A DNA stretch of 37,425 nucleotides from NCBI RefSeq assembly GCF_008033445.1, contig NZ_VNKO01000023.1, positions 1-37,425 of the forward strand, written 5' to 3'. The notes beneath the pieces were generated by a model. It was not told where the DNA came from. It did not search any database and saw only the letters and a list, made by a program, of their open reading frames with translations. Every line of letters begins with the position of its first letter. Within the stretch, counting starts at the first letter, position 1. Positions 15,360-23,247 of this stretch are shown here, piece after piece. The stretch comes from Vulcaniibacterium gelatinicum. Its GTDB lineage: Bacteria; Pseudomonadota; Gammaproteobacteria; Xanthomonadales; Xanthomonadaceae. Both the position numbers and the translations under genes were made by a program.

Positions 15360-16394
15360 TCAGCCTCCGGCCAGGCGCCGGGTCGTGGCCACGAACTGCT
15401 CCAGCCTGGCCCGCGCCGCGCCGGAGGCGATCGCGGCGCGGGCGCGGGCGATGCCGTCGGCGATGGACTCGGCCACGCCGCTCACGTACAGCGCCGCGCC
15501 GGCGTTGAGGGCGACGATCTCGCGCGGCAGCCCGCCGCGGTCGGCCAGCGCCTCGAGCACCATCGCCTTCGACTCGCGCGCGTCGGCCACGCGCAGGTTG
15601 CGGCTGTGCGCCATGGCGATGCCGAAGTCCTCCGGATGCACCTCGTACTCGCGCACCACCCCGTCGCGCAGCTCGCCGACCAGGGTGCCGGCGCCGAGCG
15701 AGAGTTCGTCCATGCCGTCGCGGCCCCACACCACCAGCGCGCGCTCGGCGCCCAGCTCCTGCAGCACCCGCACCTGGATCCCGACCAGGTCGGGGTGGAA
15801 CACGCCCATCAGGATGTTGGGCGCACCGGCCGGATTGGTCAGCGGCCCGAGGATGTTGAAGATGGTGCGCACGCCCATCTCGCGCCGCACCGGCGCCACC
15901 ACCTTCATCGCCGGGTGGTGCACCGGCGCGAACATGAAGCCGATCCCGGTCTCGGCCAGGCACGCGGCCACCTGTTCCGGCACCAGCTCGATCGCCGCGC
16001 CCAATGCCTCCAGCACGTCGGCGCTGCCCGATTTCGAGGACACGCCGCGGTTGCCGTGCTTGGCCACCTTGGCCCCGGCCGCGGCGACCACGAACATGCT
16101 CGCGGTGGAGATGTTGAAGGTCTGCGCGCCGTCGCCGCCGGTGCCGACGATGTCCACCAGGTGGCTGCGGTCGGCCACCTCCACCCGGCGCGAGAACTCG
16201 CGCAGCACGGCGGCCGCGCCGGCGATCTCGCCCACGGTCTCCTTCTTCACCCGCAGCCCGGTCAGGATCGCCGCGGTCATCACCGGGCTGACCTCGCCGC
16301 GCATCACCTGCCGCATCAGGTCCACCATCTCGTCGTGGAAGATCTCGCGGTGCTCGATGGTGCGTTGCAGGGCTTCCTGCGGCGTGATCGGCAT
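15360..16394 (-). CDS. trpD: anthranilate phosphoribosyltransferase
   Basis: A 344-residue enzyme that joins anthranilate with PRPP. The N-terminal helical domain is followed by the PRPP loop [15 protein letters not shown] (about 83-97), [21 protein letters not shown], and the anthranilate-contacting [17 protein letters not shown]. Length and motifs are normal. ATG at 16394 has GGAG 8 nt upstream and starts 2 bp after the trpG stop; the frame continues upstream antisense to trpG codons but is not protein-like there. It is part of the tightly packed trpE-G-D-C order seen in Xanthomonas and Pseudomonas-type clusters. Confidence 0.97.
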   Translation of the reverse strand: MPITPQEALQRTIEHREIFHDEMVDLMRQVMRGEVSPVMTAAILTGLRVKKETVGEIAGAAAVLREFSRRVEVADRSHLVDIVGTGGDGAQTFNISTASMFVVAAAGAKVAKHGNRGVSSKSGSADVLEALGAAIELVPEQVAACLAETGIGFMFAPVHHPAMKVVAPVRREMGVRTIFNILGPLTNPAGAPNILMGVFHPDLVGIQVRVLQELGAERALVVWGRDGMDELSLGAGTLVGELRDGVVREYEVHPEDFGIAMAHSRNLRVADARESKAMVLEALADRGGLPREIVALNAGAALYVSGVAESIADGIARARAAIASGAARARLEQFVATTRRLAGG

Positions 16395-16396
16395 GC

Positions 16397-16975
16397 TCAG
16401 CGCTCCAGGAAATTCTTGAGCAGGGCGTGGCCGTGCTCGGTGAGGATGGACTCGGGGTGGAACTGCACGCCCTCGACCGGGTGCTCGCGGTGGCGCAGGC
16501 CCATGATCTCGTCGAAGCCGCCGGCGGCGTCCTCGGTCCAGGCGGTGATCTCCAGGCACGCCGGCAGGCTGGCGCGCTCGACCACCAGCGAGTGGTAGCG
16601 GGTGGCCTCGAAGCCGTCCGGAATGCCGGCGAACACGCCCTGCCCGCCGTGGCGGATGCGCGAGGTCTTGCCGTGCATGATCGCCTTGGCCCGCACCACG
16701 CGCCCGCCGTAGGCCTGGCCGATGCTCTGGTGCCCCAGGCACACGCCCAGGATCGGCACCCGCGGCCCGAGCCGTTCGATCACCGCCACCGACACCCCGG
16801 CTTCGTTCGGCGTGCACGGCCCCGGCGAGATCACGATCCGTTCCGGCGCCAGATGCTCGATCGCCTCCACCGACAGCTCGTCGTTGCGCACCACCTGCAC
16901 CTCCGCCCCGAGCGTCTGCAGGTACTGCACGAGGTTGAAGGTGAAGCTGTCGTAGTTGTCGATCATCAGCAGCAT
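16397..16975 (-). CDS. trpG: anthranilate synthase glutamine amidotransferase subunit
   Basis: A 192-residue class I glutamine amidotransferase that feeds ammonia to TrpE. The catalytic triad is C79 (GVCLGHQ), H173 and E175 (QFHPES). Also present are the N-terminal [19 protein letters not shown] and the oxyanion segment [12 protein letters not shown]. In many bacteria the same protein also serves PabB; no pabB is seen here. It starts 10 bp after trpE. Confidence 0.97.
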   Translation of the reverse strand: MLLMIDNYDSFTFNLVQYLQTLGAEVQVVRNDELSVEAIEHLAPERIVISPGPCTPNEAGVSVAVIERLGPRVPILGVCLGHQSIGQAYGGRVVRAKAIMHGKTSRIRHGGQGVFAGIPDGFEATRYHSLVVERASLPACLEITAWTEDAAGGFDEIMGLRHREHPVEGVQFHPESILTEHGHALLKNFLER

Positions 16976-16985
16976 CGGTGGATCC

Positions 16986-18488
16986 TCACAGGCCGCGTGC
17001 CGCTTCGGCCACCGCGCGGAACAGCGCGCGGCCCTTGTTCATGGTCTCCTCCCATTCCTTCTCCGGGTCGGAGTCGTACACGATGCCGGCGCCGGCCTGG
17101 ACGTGCAGGCGCCCGTCCTGGATCACCGCGGTGCGGATCGCGATCGCGGTGTCGGCGTCGCCGTGCCAGCCGAGGTAGCCGACCGCGCCGGAATAGACGT
17201 TGCGGCGGATCGGCTCGAGCTCGCGGATGATCTCCAGCGCGCGGATCTTGGGCGCGCCGCTGACGGTGCCGGCGGGGAACGTGGCGCGCAGCACGTCGGC
17301 GCAGGACAGGCCCGCCTTCAGCCGGCCGGTGACCTCGCTGACGATGTGCATGACGTGGCTGTAGCGCTCGATCACGAACTGCTCGCCGACCTGCACCGTG
17401 CCCGGCTCGGACACGCGGCCGACGTCGTTGCGGCCGAGGTCGATCAGCATCAGGTGCTCGGCGCGTTCCTTCGGGTCGGCCAGCAGCTCGGCCTCGAGCG
17501 CGCTGTCCTGCTCGGGCGTGGCGCCGCGCGGGCGGGTGCCGGCGATCGGGCGCACGGTGACCTCGCCCTGCCCCTCATCGGTGTGCTGCAGCCGCACCAG
17601 GATCTCGGGCGAGGAGCCCACCACCTGGGTGCCGCCGACGTCGAGGAAATACATGTACGGGGACGGGTTGAGCGCGCGCAGGGCGCGGTACACGTCCACC
17701 GGACGGGCGCGGAACGGCACCGACAGGCGCTGGCTGAGCACCACCTGGAAGATGTCGCCGGCGCGGATGTAGTCCTTGGCCTTCTCGACCGCGGCGACGA
17801 AGCCCTCGCGGGTGAAGCCGGAGACGAAGTCGGCCTCCTCCAGTCCGTTCGGGTCGCGCGTCTCCGGATAGCCGGGGCCGCCCTGGCGCAGGCGGTGCGA
17901 GAGTTCGTCCAGCCGCCGCTGCGCGCGCGCGAAGGCGTGCGGTTCGCGCGGGTCGGCGTGCACGACCAGGTACAGCCGGCCCTTGAGGTTGTCGAACACC
18001 GCCACTTCCTCGCTCTGCATGAGCAGGATGTCGGGGGTGCCGAGCTCGTCGGGCTTGTCGTCGCTGCGCAGGCGCGGCTCGAGGTAGCCGATGCACTCGA
18101 AGCCGAACCAGCCGACCAGGCCGCCGCTGAAGCCGGGCAGGCCCGGCAACCGCGGCACGCGCTGCGCGGCGCGCAGGCGTTCGACCTCGGCGAAGGGGTC
18201 GGCGACCTCGCGCGTCTCCACCGTCTCGCCGAACTCGGTCACGGTCAGCGTGTGCCCGGAGAAGGCGTACACCCGCCTGGCCGGCAGGCCGATGATCGAG
18301 TAGCGGCCGAAACGCTCGCCGCCCTCCACCGACTCGAACAGGTAGGTGTGCGGGCCGTCGGCGAGCTTGAGGTACACCGAGAGCGGCGTGTCGAGGTCGG
18401 AGAGGACCTCGCGCACCACCGGGATGCGGGTGTGGCCGTCAGCGGCGTGGCACTGGAACTGCTCGGGCGTGAGGGACGAAACGGACAT
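16986..18488 (-). CDS. trpE: anthranilate synthase component I
   Basis: A 500-residue chorismate-binding enzyme that, with TrpG, makes anthranilate. The feedback-inhibition segment, usually LLES, reads LFES at 50-53 in [19 protein letters not shown]. The catalytic half contains [29 protein letters not shown] and [18 protein letters not shown]. The ATG at 18488 is preceded by the weak ribosome site AGGA about 10 nt upstream. That site can pair with ATTCCT inside the upstream leader ORF, and the leader reading frame extends 50 nt into trpE, so translation is probably linked to the leader. Confidence 0.97.
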   Translation of the reverse strand: MSVSSLTPEQFQCHAADGHTRIPVVREVLSDLDTPLSVYLKLADGPHTYLFESVEGGERFGRYSIIGLPARRVYAFSGHTLTVTEFGETVETREVADPFAEVERLRAAQRVPRLPGLPGFSGGLVGWFGFECIGYLEPRLRSDDKPDELGTPDILLMQSEEVAVFDNLKGRLYLVVHADPREPHAFARAQRRLDELSHRLRQGGPGYPETRDPNGLEEADFVSGFTREGFVAAVEKAKDYIRAGDIFQVVLSQRLSVPFRARPVDVYRALRALNPSPYMYFLDVGGTQVVGSSPEILVRLQHTDEGQGEVTVRPIAGTRPRGATPEQDSALEAELLADPKERAEHLMLIDLGRNDVGRVSEPGTVQVGEQFVIERYSHVMHIVSEVTGRLKAGLSCADVLRATFPAGTVSGAPKIRALEIIRELEPIRRNVYSGAVGYLGWHGDADTAIAIRTAVIQDGRLHVQAGAGIVYDSDPEKEWEETMNKGRALFRAVAEAARGL

Positions 18489-18594
18489 GGCGCGGGGATT
18501 CCTGCAGGGACGGGCGGGCGGGCACGGCGGCCAGAGGCCACCATCGCCAACCCGTGTCGGCCGTGAAGGAATGCAGGGGCGCCCGGAGCGTCAT
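18439..18594 (-). CDS. trpL: candidate trp leader peptide (trpL), overlapping the trpE start
   Basis: A 51-codon ORF beginning [15 protein letters not shown] and continuing [10 protein letters not shown]: tryptophan codons at positions 16, 18 and 19, a density very unlikely by chance and the hallmark of tryptophan leader peptides. It has no ribosome site, but a promoter (18602-18630) would start transcription at or next to the ATG, so the mRNA would be leaderless. The ORF runs past the Trp codons and stops at 18439, 50 nt inside trpE in another frame. Classical leader peptides end soon after the control codons, so this one is unusual. The peptide itself probably has no function beyond sensing charged tRNA-Trp. 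Confidence 0.7.
   Translation of the reverse strand: MTLRAPLHSFTADTGWRWWPLAAVPARPSLQESPRHVRFVPHARAVPVPRR
18498..18572 (-). promoter_or_regulatory. trp attenuator-like hairpins before trpE
   Basis: On the minus strand GGTGGCC (18536-18542) pairs with GGCCGCC (18526-18532) across the loop TCT, with one U-G pair; the third Trp codon (18538-18540) is in this stem and the second (18541-18543) overlaps it. A competing pairing joins CACGGC (18560-18565) with GCCGTG (18523-18528). Farther apart, ATTCCT in the leader (18567-18572) is complementary to AGGAAT (18498-18503), which holds the trpE ribosome site. There is no T-run, so control of translation start, rather than transcription termination, is the likelier mode. 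Structures were found by eye. Confidence 0.5.
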
Positions 18595-18601
18595 GGGCCG
18601 C

Positions 18602-18630
18602 ACTGTACAGGGCGGCCCGGCCCGCGTCAC
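18602..18630 (-). promoter_or_regulatory. candidate trp operon promoter giving a leaderless transcript
   Basis: On the minus strand GTGACG (18625-18630) and TACAGT (18602-18607) are 17 bp apart, each matching four consensus bases; the -10 is preceded by TG at one-base offset. The expected start point, 7 nt past the -10, coincides with the ATG of the leader ORF at 18594. A short ACCCC/GGGGT stem (18629-18644) between rpe and this promoter may separate the two units. Confidence 0.5.
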
Positions 18631-18662
18631 CCCTGCGCGGGGGTCCGGGCGGGGCGGCGGCG

Positions 18663-19334
18663 TCAGCGCACCATCGCCACTTCGGCCTTCATCCGCGCGA
18701 TCACCTCGGCGTAGTCCGGGGCATTGAAGATCGCGCTGCCGGCGACGAAGGTGTCGGCGCCGGCGGCGGCGATCTCGCCGATGTTCTCGGCCTTGACCCC
18801 GCCGTCGATCTCGAGCCGGATCGGGCGGCCGCTGCGGTCGATCATCCCGCGCACGCGGCGCAGCTTGTCCAGCGCGGAGGGGATGAAGGCCTGGCCGCCG
18901 AAGCCCGGGTTCACCGACATCAGCAGCACCAGGTCGAGTTCCTCGAGCACGTAGTCGAGCACCTCGACCGGGGTGGCCGGGTTCAGCACCAATCCGGCCT
19001 GGCAGCCGTGCGCCTTGATCAGCTGAAGGGTGCGGTGGACGTGGCGGCTGGCTTCGGGGTGGAAGCTGATCAGGGTGGCGCCGGCCCTGGCGAAGTCGGG
19101 CACGAGCCGGTCCACCGGCTCGACCATCAGGTGCACGTCGATCGGCGCGGTCACGCCGTGCCTGCGCAGGGCCTCGCACACCATCGGGCCGATGGTCAGG
19201 TTGGGCACGTAATGGTTGTCCATCACGTCGAAGTGGACCCAGTCGGCGCCGGCGGCGAGGACGGCGTCCACCTCCGCGCCGAGCCTGGCGAAGTCGGCGG
19301 AGAGGATCGAGGGGGCGATGACGGTCGGCTGCAT
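18663..19334 (-). CDS. rpe: ribulose-phosphate 3-epimerase
   Basis: A 223-residue (beta/alpha)8-barrel enzyme that interconverts ribulose 5-phosphate and xylulose 5-phosphate in the pentose phosphate pathway. Metal and catalytic segments are [48 protein letters not shown] and [12 protein letters not shown] at 19334 lies 2 bp after the stop of the upstream J-domain gene, so the two form an operon. The trp genes follow in the same direction, but about 70 bp and a promoter separate them from rpe; in some relatives rpe and trpE are cotranscribed. Confidence 0.96.
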   Translation of the reverse strand: MQPTVIAPSILSADFARLGAEVDAVLAAGADWVHFDVMDNHYVPNLTIGPMVCEALRRHGVTAPIDVHLMVEPVDRLVPDFARAGATLISFHPEASRHVHRTLQLIKAHGCQAGLVLNPATPVEVLDYVLEELDLVLLMSVNPGFGGQAFIPSALDKLRRVRGMIDRSGRPIRLEIDGGVKAENIGEIAAAGADTFVAGSAIFNAPDYAEVIARMKAEVAMVR

Positions 19335-19336
19335 GG

Positions 19337-19672
19337 TCAGCGTTTGCGCAGGGTCTTGATCCGGTCGTAGGCGGCGTTGATCTCGCGCGCGCGGCGTTCG
19401 GCCTGGCGGCGCAGCTCGGCGGCGGCGCCGGCGAGCCGGTCGGGGTGGTACTGGGCGATCAGGCGGCGATAGGCCAGGTCCACCTCGGTGTCGGTGGCCT
19501 CCTCGGTCAGGCCGAGCACGCGGTAGGGGTCCTCGCGCTGGCCGAGGCGGAACCAGTCCACGTCGAAGGCATGGCCGATCAGCAGCCCGATCAGGGCGCC
19601 GAGCGGGGGGTGGTTGCGCAGCAGCGCGGCGCCGGCGAACAGGCCGAGCAGCTTTCCGTACCAGCGGTTCAT
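19337..19672 (-). CDS. membrane-anchored J-domain protein (DjlA-like, short)
   Basis: A 111-residue protein starting [18 protein letters not shown]. One hydrophobic stretch (about residues 8-36, with glycine-rich [13 protein letters not shown] as in DjlA and TerB-type proteins) would anchor it in the inner membrane. A J-domain follows at about 49-108 with H76-P77-D78 in IAQYHPDRL, the motif that stimulates DnaK ATPase. It is far shorter than DjlA (about 270 residues) and lacks the TerB-like middle domain. The ATG at 19672 is chosen over an upstream ATG at 19714 that would overlap the purC promoter region. Clients are unknown. Confidence 0.82.
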   Translation of the reverse strand: MNRWYGKLLGLFAGAALLRNHPPLGALIGLLIGHAFDVDWFRLGQREDPYRVLGLTEEATDTEVDLAYRRLIAQYHPDRLAGAAAELRRQAERRAREINAAYDRIKTLRKR

Positions 19673-19743
19673 GGCGCGCAGTGTACCGGCAGCGGCGCGG
19701 GCGAGGCCGTACACTAGCCGGCCCGCGTTCCTGGGACCGTTCC

Positions 19744-20640
19744 GTGGCGACCACCCTCACCGTCTCCGACCTGCCCGGCCTCACCCTCCGCCATCGCGGC
19801 AAGGTGCGCGACGTGTACGCGCTGCCGGGCGAGAAGCTGCTGATCGTGGCCACCGACCGGTTGTCGGCGTTCGACGTGGTGCTGCCCGACCCGATCCCGG
19901 GCAAGGGCGAGATGCTGTGCCAGATCAGCAATTTCTGGTTCGGCAGGACCGCGCACATCATCCCCAACCACCTGACCGGGATCCCGGTCGCCGAGGTGCT
20001 GCCGCCGGGCACCGACGTGCGTCTGTACGCGCAGCGCGCGGTGGTGACGAAGAAGCTCAAGCCGGTGCCGGTGGAGGCGATCGCGCGCGGCTATCTGATC
20101 GGCAGCGGGTGGAAGGATTACCAGCGCACGGGGCGGGTGAGCGGGATCGCCCTGCCCGACGGGCTGCGCCAGGCCGAGCGGCTGCCGCAGCCGATCTTCA
20201 CTCCGTCCACCAAGGCGGCGGTGGGCGATCACGACGAGAACATCGATTTCGACACGATGGTGCGGATGATCGGCGCGGAGCTGGCCGAGCAGGTGCGGGA
20301 CGCGACGCTGCGCCTGTACGAGTTCGCGCGCGACTATGCGGCCGAGCGGGGGATCATCCTGGCCGACACCAAGTTCGAGTTCGGGCTGGACGCCGACGGG
20401 CGTCTGTACGTGATGGACGAGATGCTCACGCCGGATTCGTCGCGCTACTGGCCGGCGGACCAGTACCAGGTGGGCACCAGCCCGCCGAGCTACGACAAGC
20501 AGTTCGTGCGCGACTATCTGGAGACGCTCGACTGGGACAAGACCCCGCCCGGCCCGCACCTGCCGGCGGAGGTGATCGAGCGCACCCGCGCCAAGTACGC
20601 CGAGGCGCTGTGGCGGCTGGCGGGGATCTCGGTGGACTGA
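19744..20640 (+). CDS. purC: SAICAR synthetase (phosphoribosylaminoimidazole-succinocarboxamide synthase)
   Basis: A 298-residue enzyme that joins CAIR and aspartate in purine synthesis. Conserved segments are [75 protein letters not shown] and LADTKFEFG followed by [13 protein letters not shown]. The start is taken at GTG 19744 ([13 protein letters not shown]), which aligns with the usual STTL...DLPGL start of Xanthomonas PurC; the frame continues upstream to 19681 but that would overlap the divergent gene. TACACT about 28 bp upstream could be its -10. It is monofunctional, about 300 residues as in yeast-type enzymes rather than the 237 of E. coli. Confidence 0.95.
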   Translation: MATTLTVSDLPGLTLRHRGKVRDVYALPGEKLLIVATDRLSAFDVVLPDPIPGKGEMLCQISNFWFGRTAHIIPNHLTGIPVAEVLPPGTDVRLYAQRAVVTKKLKPVPVEAIARGYLIGSGWKDYQRTGRVSGIALPDGLRQAERLPQPIFTPSTKAAVGDHDENIDFDTMVRMIGAELAEQVRDATLRLYEFARDYAAERGIILADTKFEFGLDADGRLYVMDEMLTPDSSRYWPADQYQVGTSPPSYDKQFVRDYLETLDWDKTPPGPHLPAEVIERTRAKYAEALWRLAGISVD

Positions 20641-20656
20641 CCGCGGGCACGCGGCC

Positions 20657-20676
20657 GCGCGCCATCCATGGCGCGC
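20657..20676. repeat. 20-bp palindrome after purC
   Basis: GCGCGCCAT and ATGGCGCGC are perfect 9-bp inverted arms around CC, followed by CTCGAACCCCACCCC. Similar CCATGG/GCGCGC modules are common intergenic palindromes in this family, from memory. It could also help end the purC message. Confidence 0.5.
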
Positions 20677-20739
20677 TCGAACCCCACCCCAGGCAGACCG
20701 ACGCCTCGGGGATCTGTGTGTCAACGCTTCGATGCCGTC

Positions 20740-20759
20740 GTCCCGGCGCAAGCCGGGAC
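20740..20759. repeat. REP-like hairpin with GCAA loop
   Basis: GTCCCGGC (20740-20747) and GCCGGGAC (20752-20759) form a perfect 8-bp stem with a GCAA tetraloop, followed by CCATTTGGCTG. The pattern of a CCCG/CGGG stem followed by a conserved tail is that of widespread proteobacterial intergenic repeats. It lies in the 269-bp gap between purC and the DUF962 gene, which otherwise holds nothing I recognise. Confidence 0.6.
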
Positions 20760-20909
20760 CCATTTGGCTGTTGCTGTTGCGCCTGCTCTCCCCGCAAGCG
20801 CCCTGATCCCACCCGGGACGACCAAACCTCCCGCAGTGAGGCAGCGCCCGGCGACTTGCGACCGCCGCCCCCGCGTCGCAAGCTGCGGCGATCCCGAGCG
20901 AGGCCCGCC

Positions 20910-21398
20910 ATGAACGCCAGCGCCGACCGCCCCATCGACCAGTGGTTCGCCAGCTACTCCGCCGACCACCGCCACCCCGTCAACCAGCGCATCCACGTCA
21001 TCGCCGTGCCCACCATCCTGTGGAGCGTGGTCGCCCTGCTCTGGTGCCTCCCCGTGCCCGAGGGCGGCTGGTTCCGGCACGGCATCTGGGCCGCGCTCGC
21101 GATGTTCCTCGCCTGGAGCTTCTACTACCGCGCCTCGCGCCGCCTCGGCTACGGCATGCTCGCCGTGTTCGTACTGATGGCCTGGGCCACGCGCTTCCTC
21201 CACGACGCCCTCGGCACCCGGCAACTGTTCACCCTCGCCCTCGGCGTGTTCGTGATCGCCTGGATCGCCCAGTTCGTCGGCCACAGCAAACTGTTCGAAG
21301 GCAAGCGCCCCAGCTTCTTCACCGACCTGCGCTACCTGCTGATCGGCCCCGCCTGGGTGCTGGCCAAGCTCTACCGCAGGCTCGGCTGGCGCTGGTAG
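20910..21398 (+). CDS. DUF962/Mpo1-like membrane protein
   Basis: A 162-residue protein with about four membrane helices. The N-terminal block DQWFASYSADHRHPVNQRIH and the later VGHSKLFEGKRPSFFTDLRYLLIGPAW are the conserved parts of the DUF962 family. In yeast the family member Mpo1 is an iron-dependent dioxygenase that alpha-oxidises 2-hydroxy fatty acids; the conserved histidines seen here (H31, H35, H42 region, and VGHS) fit a metal site, but the bacterial role is not established. ATG at 20910 follows GAGG. An EamA transporter starts 4 bp after the stop, so the pair is likely cotranscribed. Confidence 0.85.
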   Translation: MNASADRPIDQWFASYSADHRHPVNQRIHVIAVPTILWSVVALLWCLPVPEGGWFRHGIWAALAMFLAWSFYYRASRRLGYGMLAVFVLMAWATRFLHDALGTRQLFTLALGVFVIAWIAQFVGHSKLFEGKRPSFFTDLRYLLIGPAWVLAKLYRRLGWRW

Positions 21399-21402
21399 CC
21401 CC

Positions 21403-22290
21403 GTGCCCCCACGCGACCTCGCCCTCGTCCTCGTCATCTGCCTGGTCTGGGCCGGCAACTTCCTCACCTCCGCCTTCGCCCTGCGCGAGCTTCCCCCGTT
21501 GCTGTTCACCGCCGTGCGCCTGGCGATGCTCGCCCTGCTGCTGGCCCCGTTCGTGCGCTCCCCGCCGCGCGGCCAATGGCGCCTGCTCGCCGCCGTGGCC
21601 CTGTGCAACGGCGTGCTCCACTTCGGCCTGAGCTTCTGGGCCCTGCGCCTGGCCGGCGACCTCGCCTCGCCCGCGATCGTGCTGCAGAGCTACGTGCCGA
21701 TGGCGGTGCTGCTGGCGTGGTGGGCGCGCGGCGAACGCTTCGGCTGGCGCACCGGCCTGGCCGTCGCGCTCAGCTTCGCCGGCGTGGTCGTGCTCGGCTT
21801 CGACCCGCTGGTCCTCGACCGCCCCGAGTCGCTGGCGGTGATGCTGGCCTCGGCCTTCTTCCTCGCCCTCGGCACCGTGCTGATGCGCGGCCTGCAGGGC
21901 ATTGACATGCCCAGCCAGCAGGGCTGGACCGCGATCCTGGGCGTGCTGCCGCTGCTCGCGCTCAGCGCCCTGCTCGAGCCCGGCGGCGCGGACGCGCTGC
22001 GCCAAGCGAGCTGGGTCGGCTGGGGCGGCGCCCTGTATTCGGCGCTCGGGGCCTCGCTGCTCGGCCACGGCCTGTACTACGTGCTGGTGCGCCGGCACCC
22101 GGTGGCGCAGGTCACGCCGTGGCTGCTGCTCACCCCGGTGTTCGCGGTCGCGCTCGGCCTGCTGTTCTGGGGCGACCGCCCCGGCCCGCGCCTGTGGCTG
22201 GGCGGCGCGATGGTGCTCGGCGGCGTGTTCGTGATCGCGCTGCGCGCGCAGGTCAAGGCACGGCCGGTACCGCCGGCGGAGGAGATCTGA
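21403..22290 (+). CDS. EamA-family (DMT superfamily) transporter
   Basis: A 295-residue inner-membrane protein with about ten predicted helices in two EamA repeats. Typical signatures are VWAGNFLTSAFALRELPPLLF near the N-terminus, LASPAIVLQSYVPMAVLLAWW, and the second-repeat segment VAQVTPWLLLTPVFAVALGLLFWGDRP. Members export amino acids or other metabolites; the substrate is not evident. It starts at GTG 21403, 4 bp after the DUF962 stop. Its 3' end faces the epimerase gene across a long inverted repeat. Confidence 0.88.
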   Translation: MPPRDLALVLVICLVWAGNFLTSAFALRELPPLLFTAVRLAMLALLLAPFVRSPPRGQWRLLAAVALCNGVLHFGLSFWALRLAGDLASPAIVLQSYVPMAVLLAWWARGERFGWRTGLAVALSFAGVVVLGFDPLVLDRPESLAVMLASAFFLALGTVLMRGLQGIDMPSQQGWTAILGVLPLLALSALLEPGGADALRQASWVGWGGALYSALGASLLGHGLYYVLVRRHPVAQVTPWLLLTPVFAVALGLLFWGDRPGPRLWLGGAMVLGGVFVIALRAQVKARPVPPAEEI

Positions 22291-22297
22291 TCCTTGG

Positions 22298-22380
22298 CCA
22301 CGGATTGACACGGATGAACACGGATAGAGCAAAGCTTTTTTCAAAAAGCCTTATCCGTGTTCATCCGTGTAAATCCGTGG
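22298..22380. repeat. 83-bp AT-richer inverted repeat between convergent genes
   Basis: Arms of 29 bp (22298-22326 and 22352-22380) are inverted copies with one mismatch and themselves consist of degenerate direct units (CACGGATTGA, CACGGATGAA, CACGGATAGA). An inner stem, GCTTTTT with AAAAAGC, sits at the tip. Base composition (about 45% GC) is far from the surroundings, which suggests foreign origin; units built on ATCCGTGT are found in many unrelated bacterial genomes. It occupies nearly the whole 99-bp gap and may serve as a two-way terminator. Confidence 0.75.
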
Positions 22381-22389
22381 CAAAACCCT

Positions 22390-23244
22390 TCATCCAAACA
22401 TCCCCGCGGTCGGCACGAACGGGCGCGGGGCGTAGCCGAAGTCGCGCCGGGCCGGGGCGAGGTCGAACACCAGGTCCTGGCGCATCCGCGCCACCGCGGC
22501 GTCGCCGAAACCCTGGATGCGGCCGAGCGCGCGCGCGCCGAGCAGCGCGGCGGTGAACAGCGGCGACGGCACCTCCACCAGGCGCGGCGGCGGCTCCAGC
22601 ACGGCCAGCACGCGCGCCACCATCTCCCGGTACGGCAGCGTCTCGCCGCCGGGCACCGCGTAGGTGCGGCCGTGCGTCGCCGCGGCCGCGCAGGCGGCGA
22701 GCGCGGCCTCGGCCAGATCGTCCACGTGCACCGGCTGGCGCCGCCCGTGCGCATGGCGCGGCAGCAGGAACCAGCCCCAGCGCCGCGCCAGGGCCGCGAT
22801 CCGGGTCAGAGTGGCGTCGCGCCCGGCGCCGTAGATCAGGGTCGGCCGCAGCAGCGTGGCCTGTGCCGCGCGCGCGGCGGCGGCCTCGAACACGCGCTGC
22901 TCGCCCTCGCGCAGGCGCTGGGCGAGCGCGCGTTCGGCCGGATCGGACGAGCCGCGCTTGGTCTCGGCGCTGGTGGAGCCGAACGCGACCACGCGCGGAC
23001 AGGCGATGCGGGAGGCGGCGTACCAGCGCGCGAAGCCGTCGAGCGGGCCGCAGCTGAAGATCGCCTCGACCTCGTCCGGCACGCCTTCGAGCCGCTCGAA
23101 ACCGCCCTGCAGCCAGTGCAGCCCCGGCCGGTCGCGGTGCGGCGCGCGCGAGACCGCGATCACCTGCCAGCCCGCCGCGTGCAGCCGCTCCACCAGCGGC
23201 GTGCCGATCTGGCCGCTCGCGCCGAACACCAGCGCCCGGCGCAT
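22390..23244 (-). CDS. NAD(P)-dependent epimerase/dehydratase family protein
   Basis: A 284-residue extended short-chain dehydrogenase-like protein. The Rossmann motif GASGQIGTPL is at 8-17. The usual catalytic YxxxK is not evident after the FGSTSAETK segment, which suggests an atypical member of the family; LLRPTLIYGAG is the conserved Pro-Thr-Ile-Tyr-Gly block, followed by PVHVDDLAEAALAA and TYAVPGGETL. Such proteins include UDP-sugar epimerases and nucleoside-diphosphate-sugar epimerases, but no substrate is evident. It starts 3 bp after the nhaA stop, so the two are cotranscribed. Confidence 0.82.
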   Translation of the reverse strand: MRRALVFGASGQIGTPLVERLHAAGWQVIAVSRAPHRDRPGLHWLQGGFERLEGVPDEVEAIFSCGPLDGFARWYAASRIACPRVVAFGSTSAETKRGSSDPAERALAQRLREGEQRVFEAAAARAAQATLLRPTLIYGAGRDATLTRIAALARRWGWFLLPRHAHGRRQPVHVDDLAEAALAACAAAATHGRTYAVPGGETLPYREMVARVLAVLEPPPRLVEVPSPLFTAALLGARALGRIQGFGDAAVARMRQDLVFDLAPARRDFGYAPRPFVPTAGMFG

Positions 23245-23247
23245 GGC

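Noticed and set aside
18489-18594. A classical transcription terminator in the trp leader
   Set aside because: No T-run follows any hairpin there, so I describe it as attenuator-like and not as an intrinsic terminator.
19744-22290. The purC-DUF962-EamA stretch as a genomic island
   Set aside because: Apart from small repeats, composition and gene content look native and no integrase or attachment repeat is present.
20641-22380. Palindromic repeats considered as CRISPR
   Set aside because: Each occurs once here, without regular spacers or cas genes.
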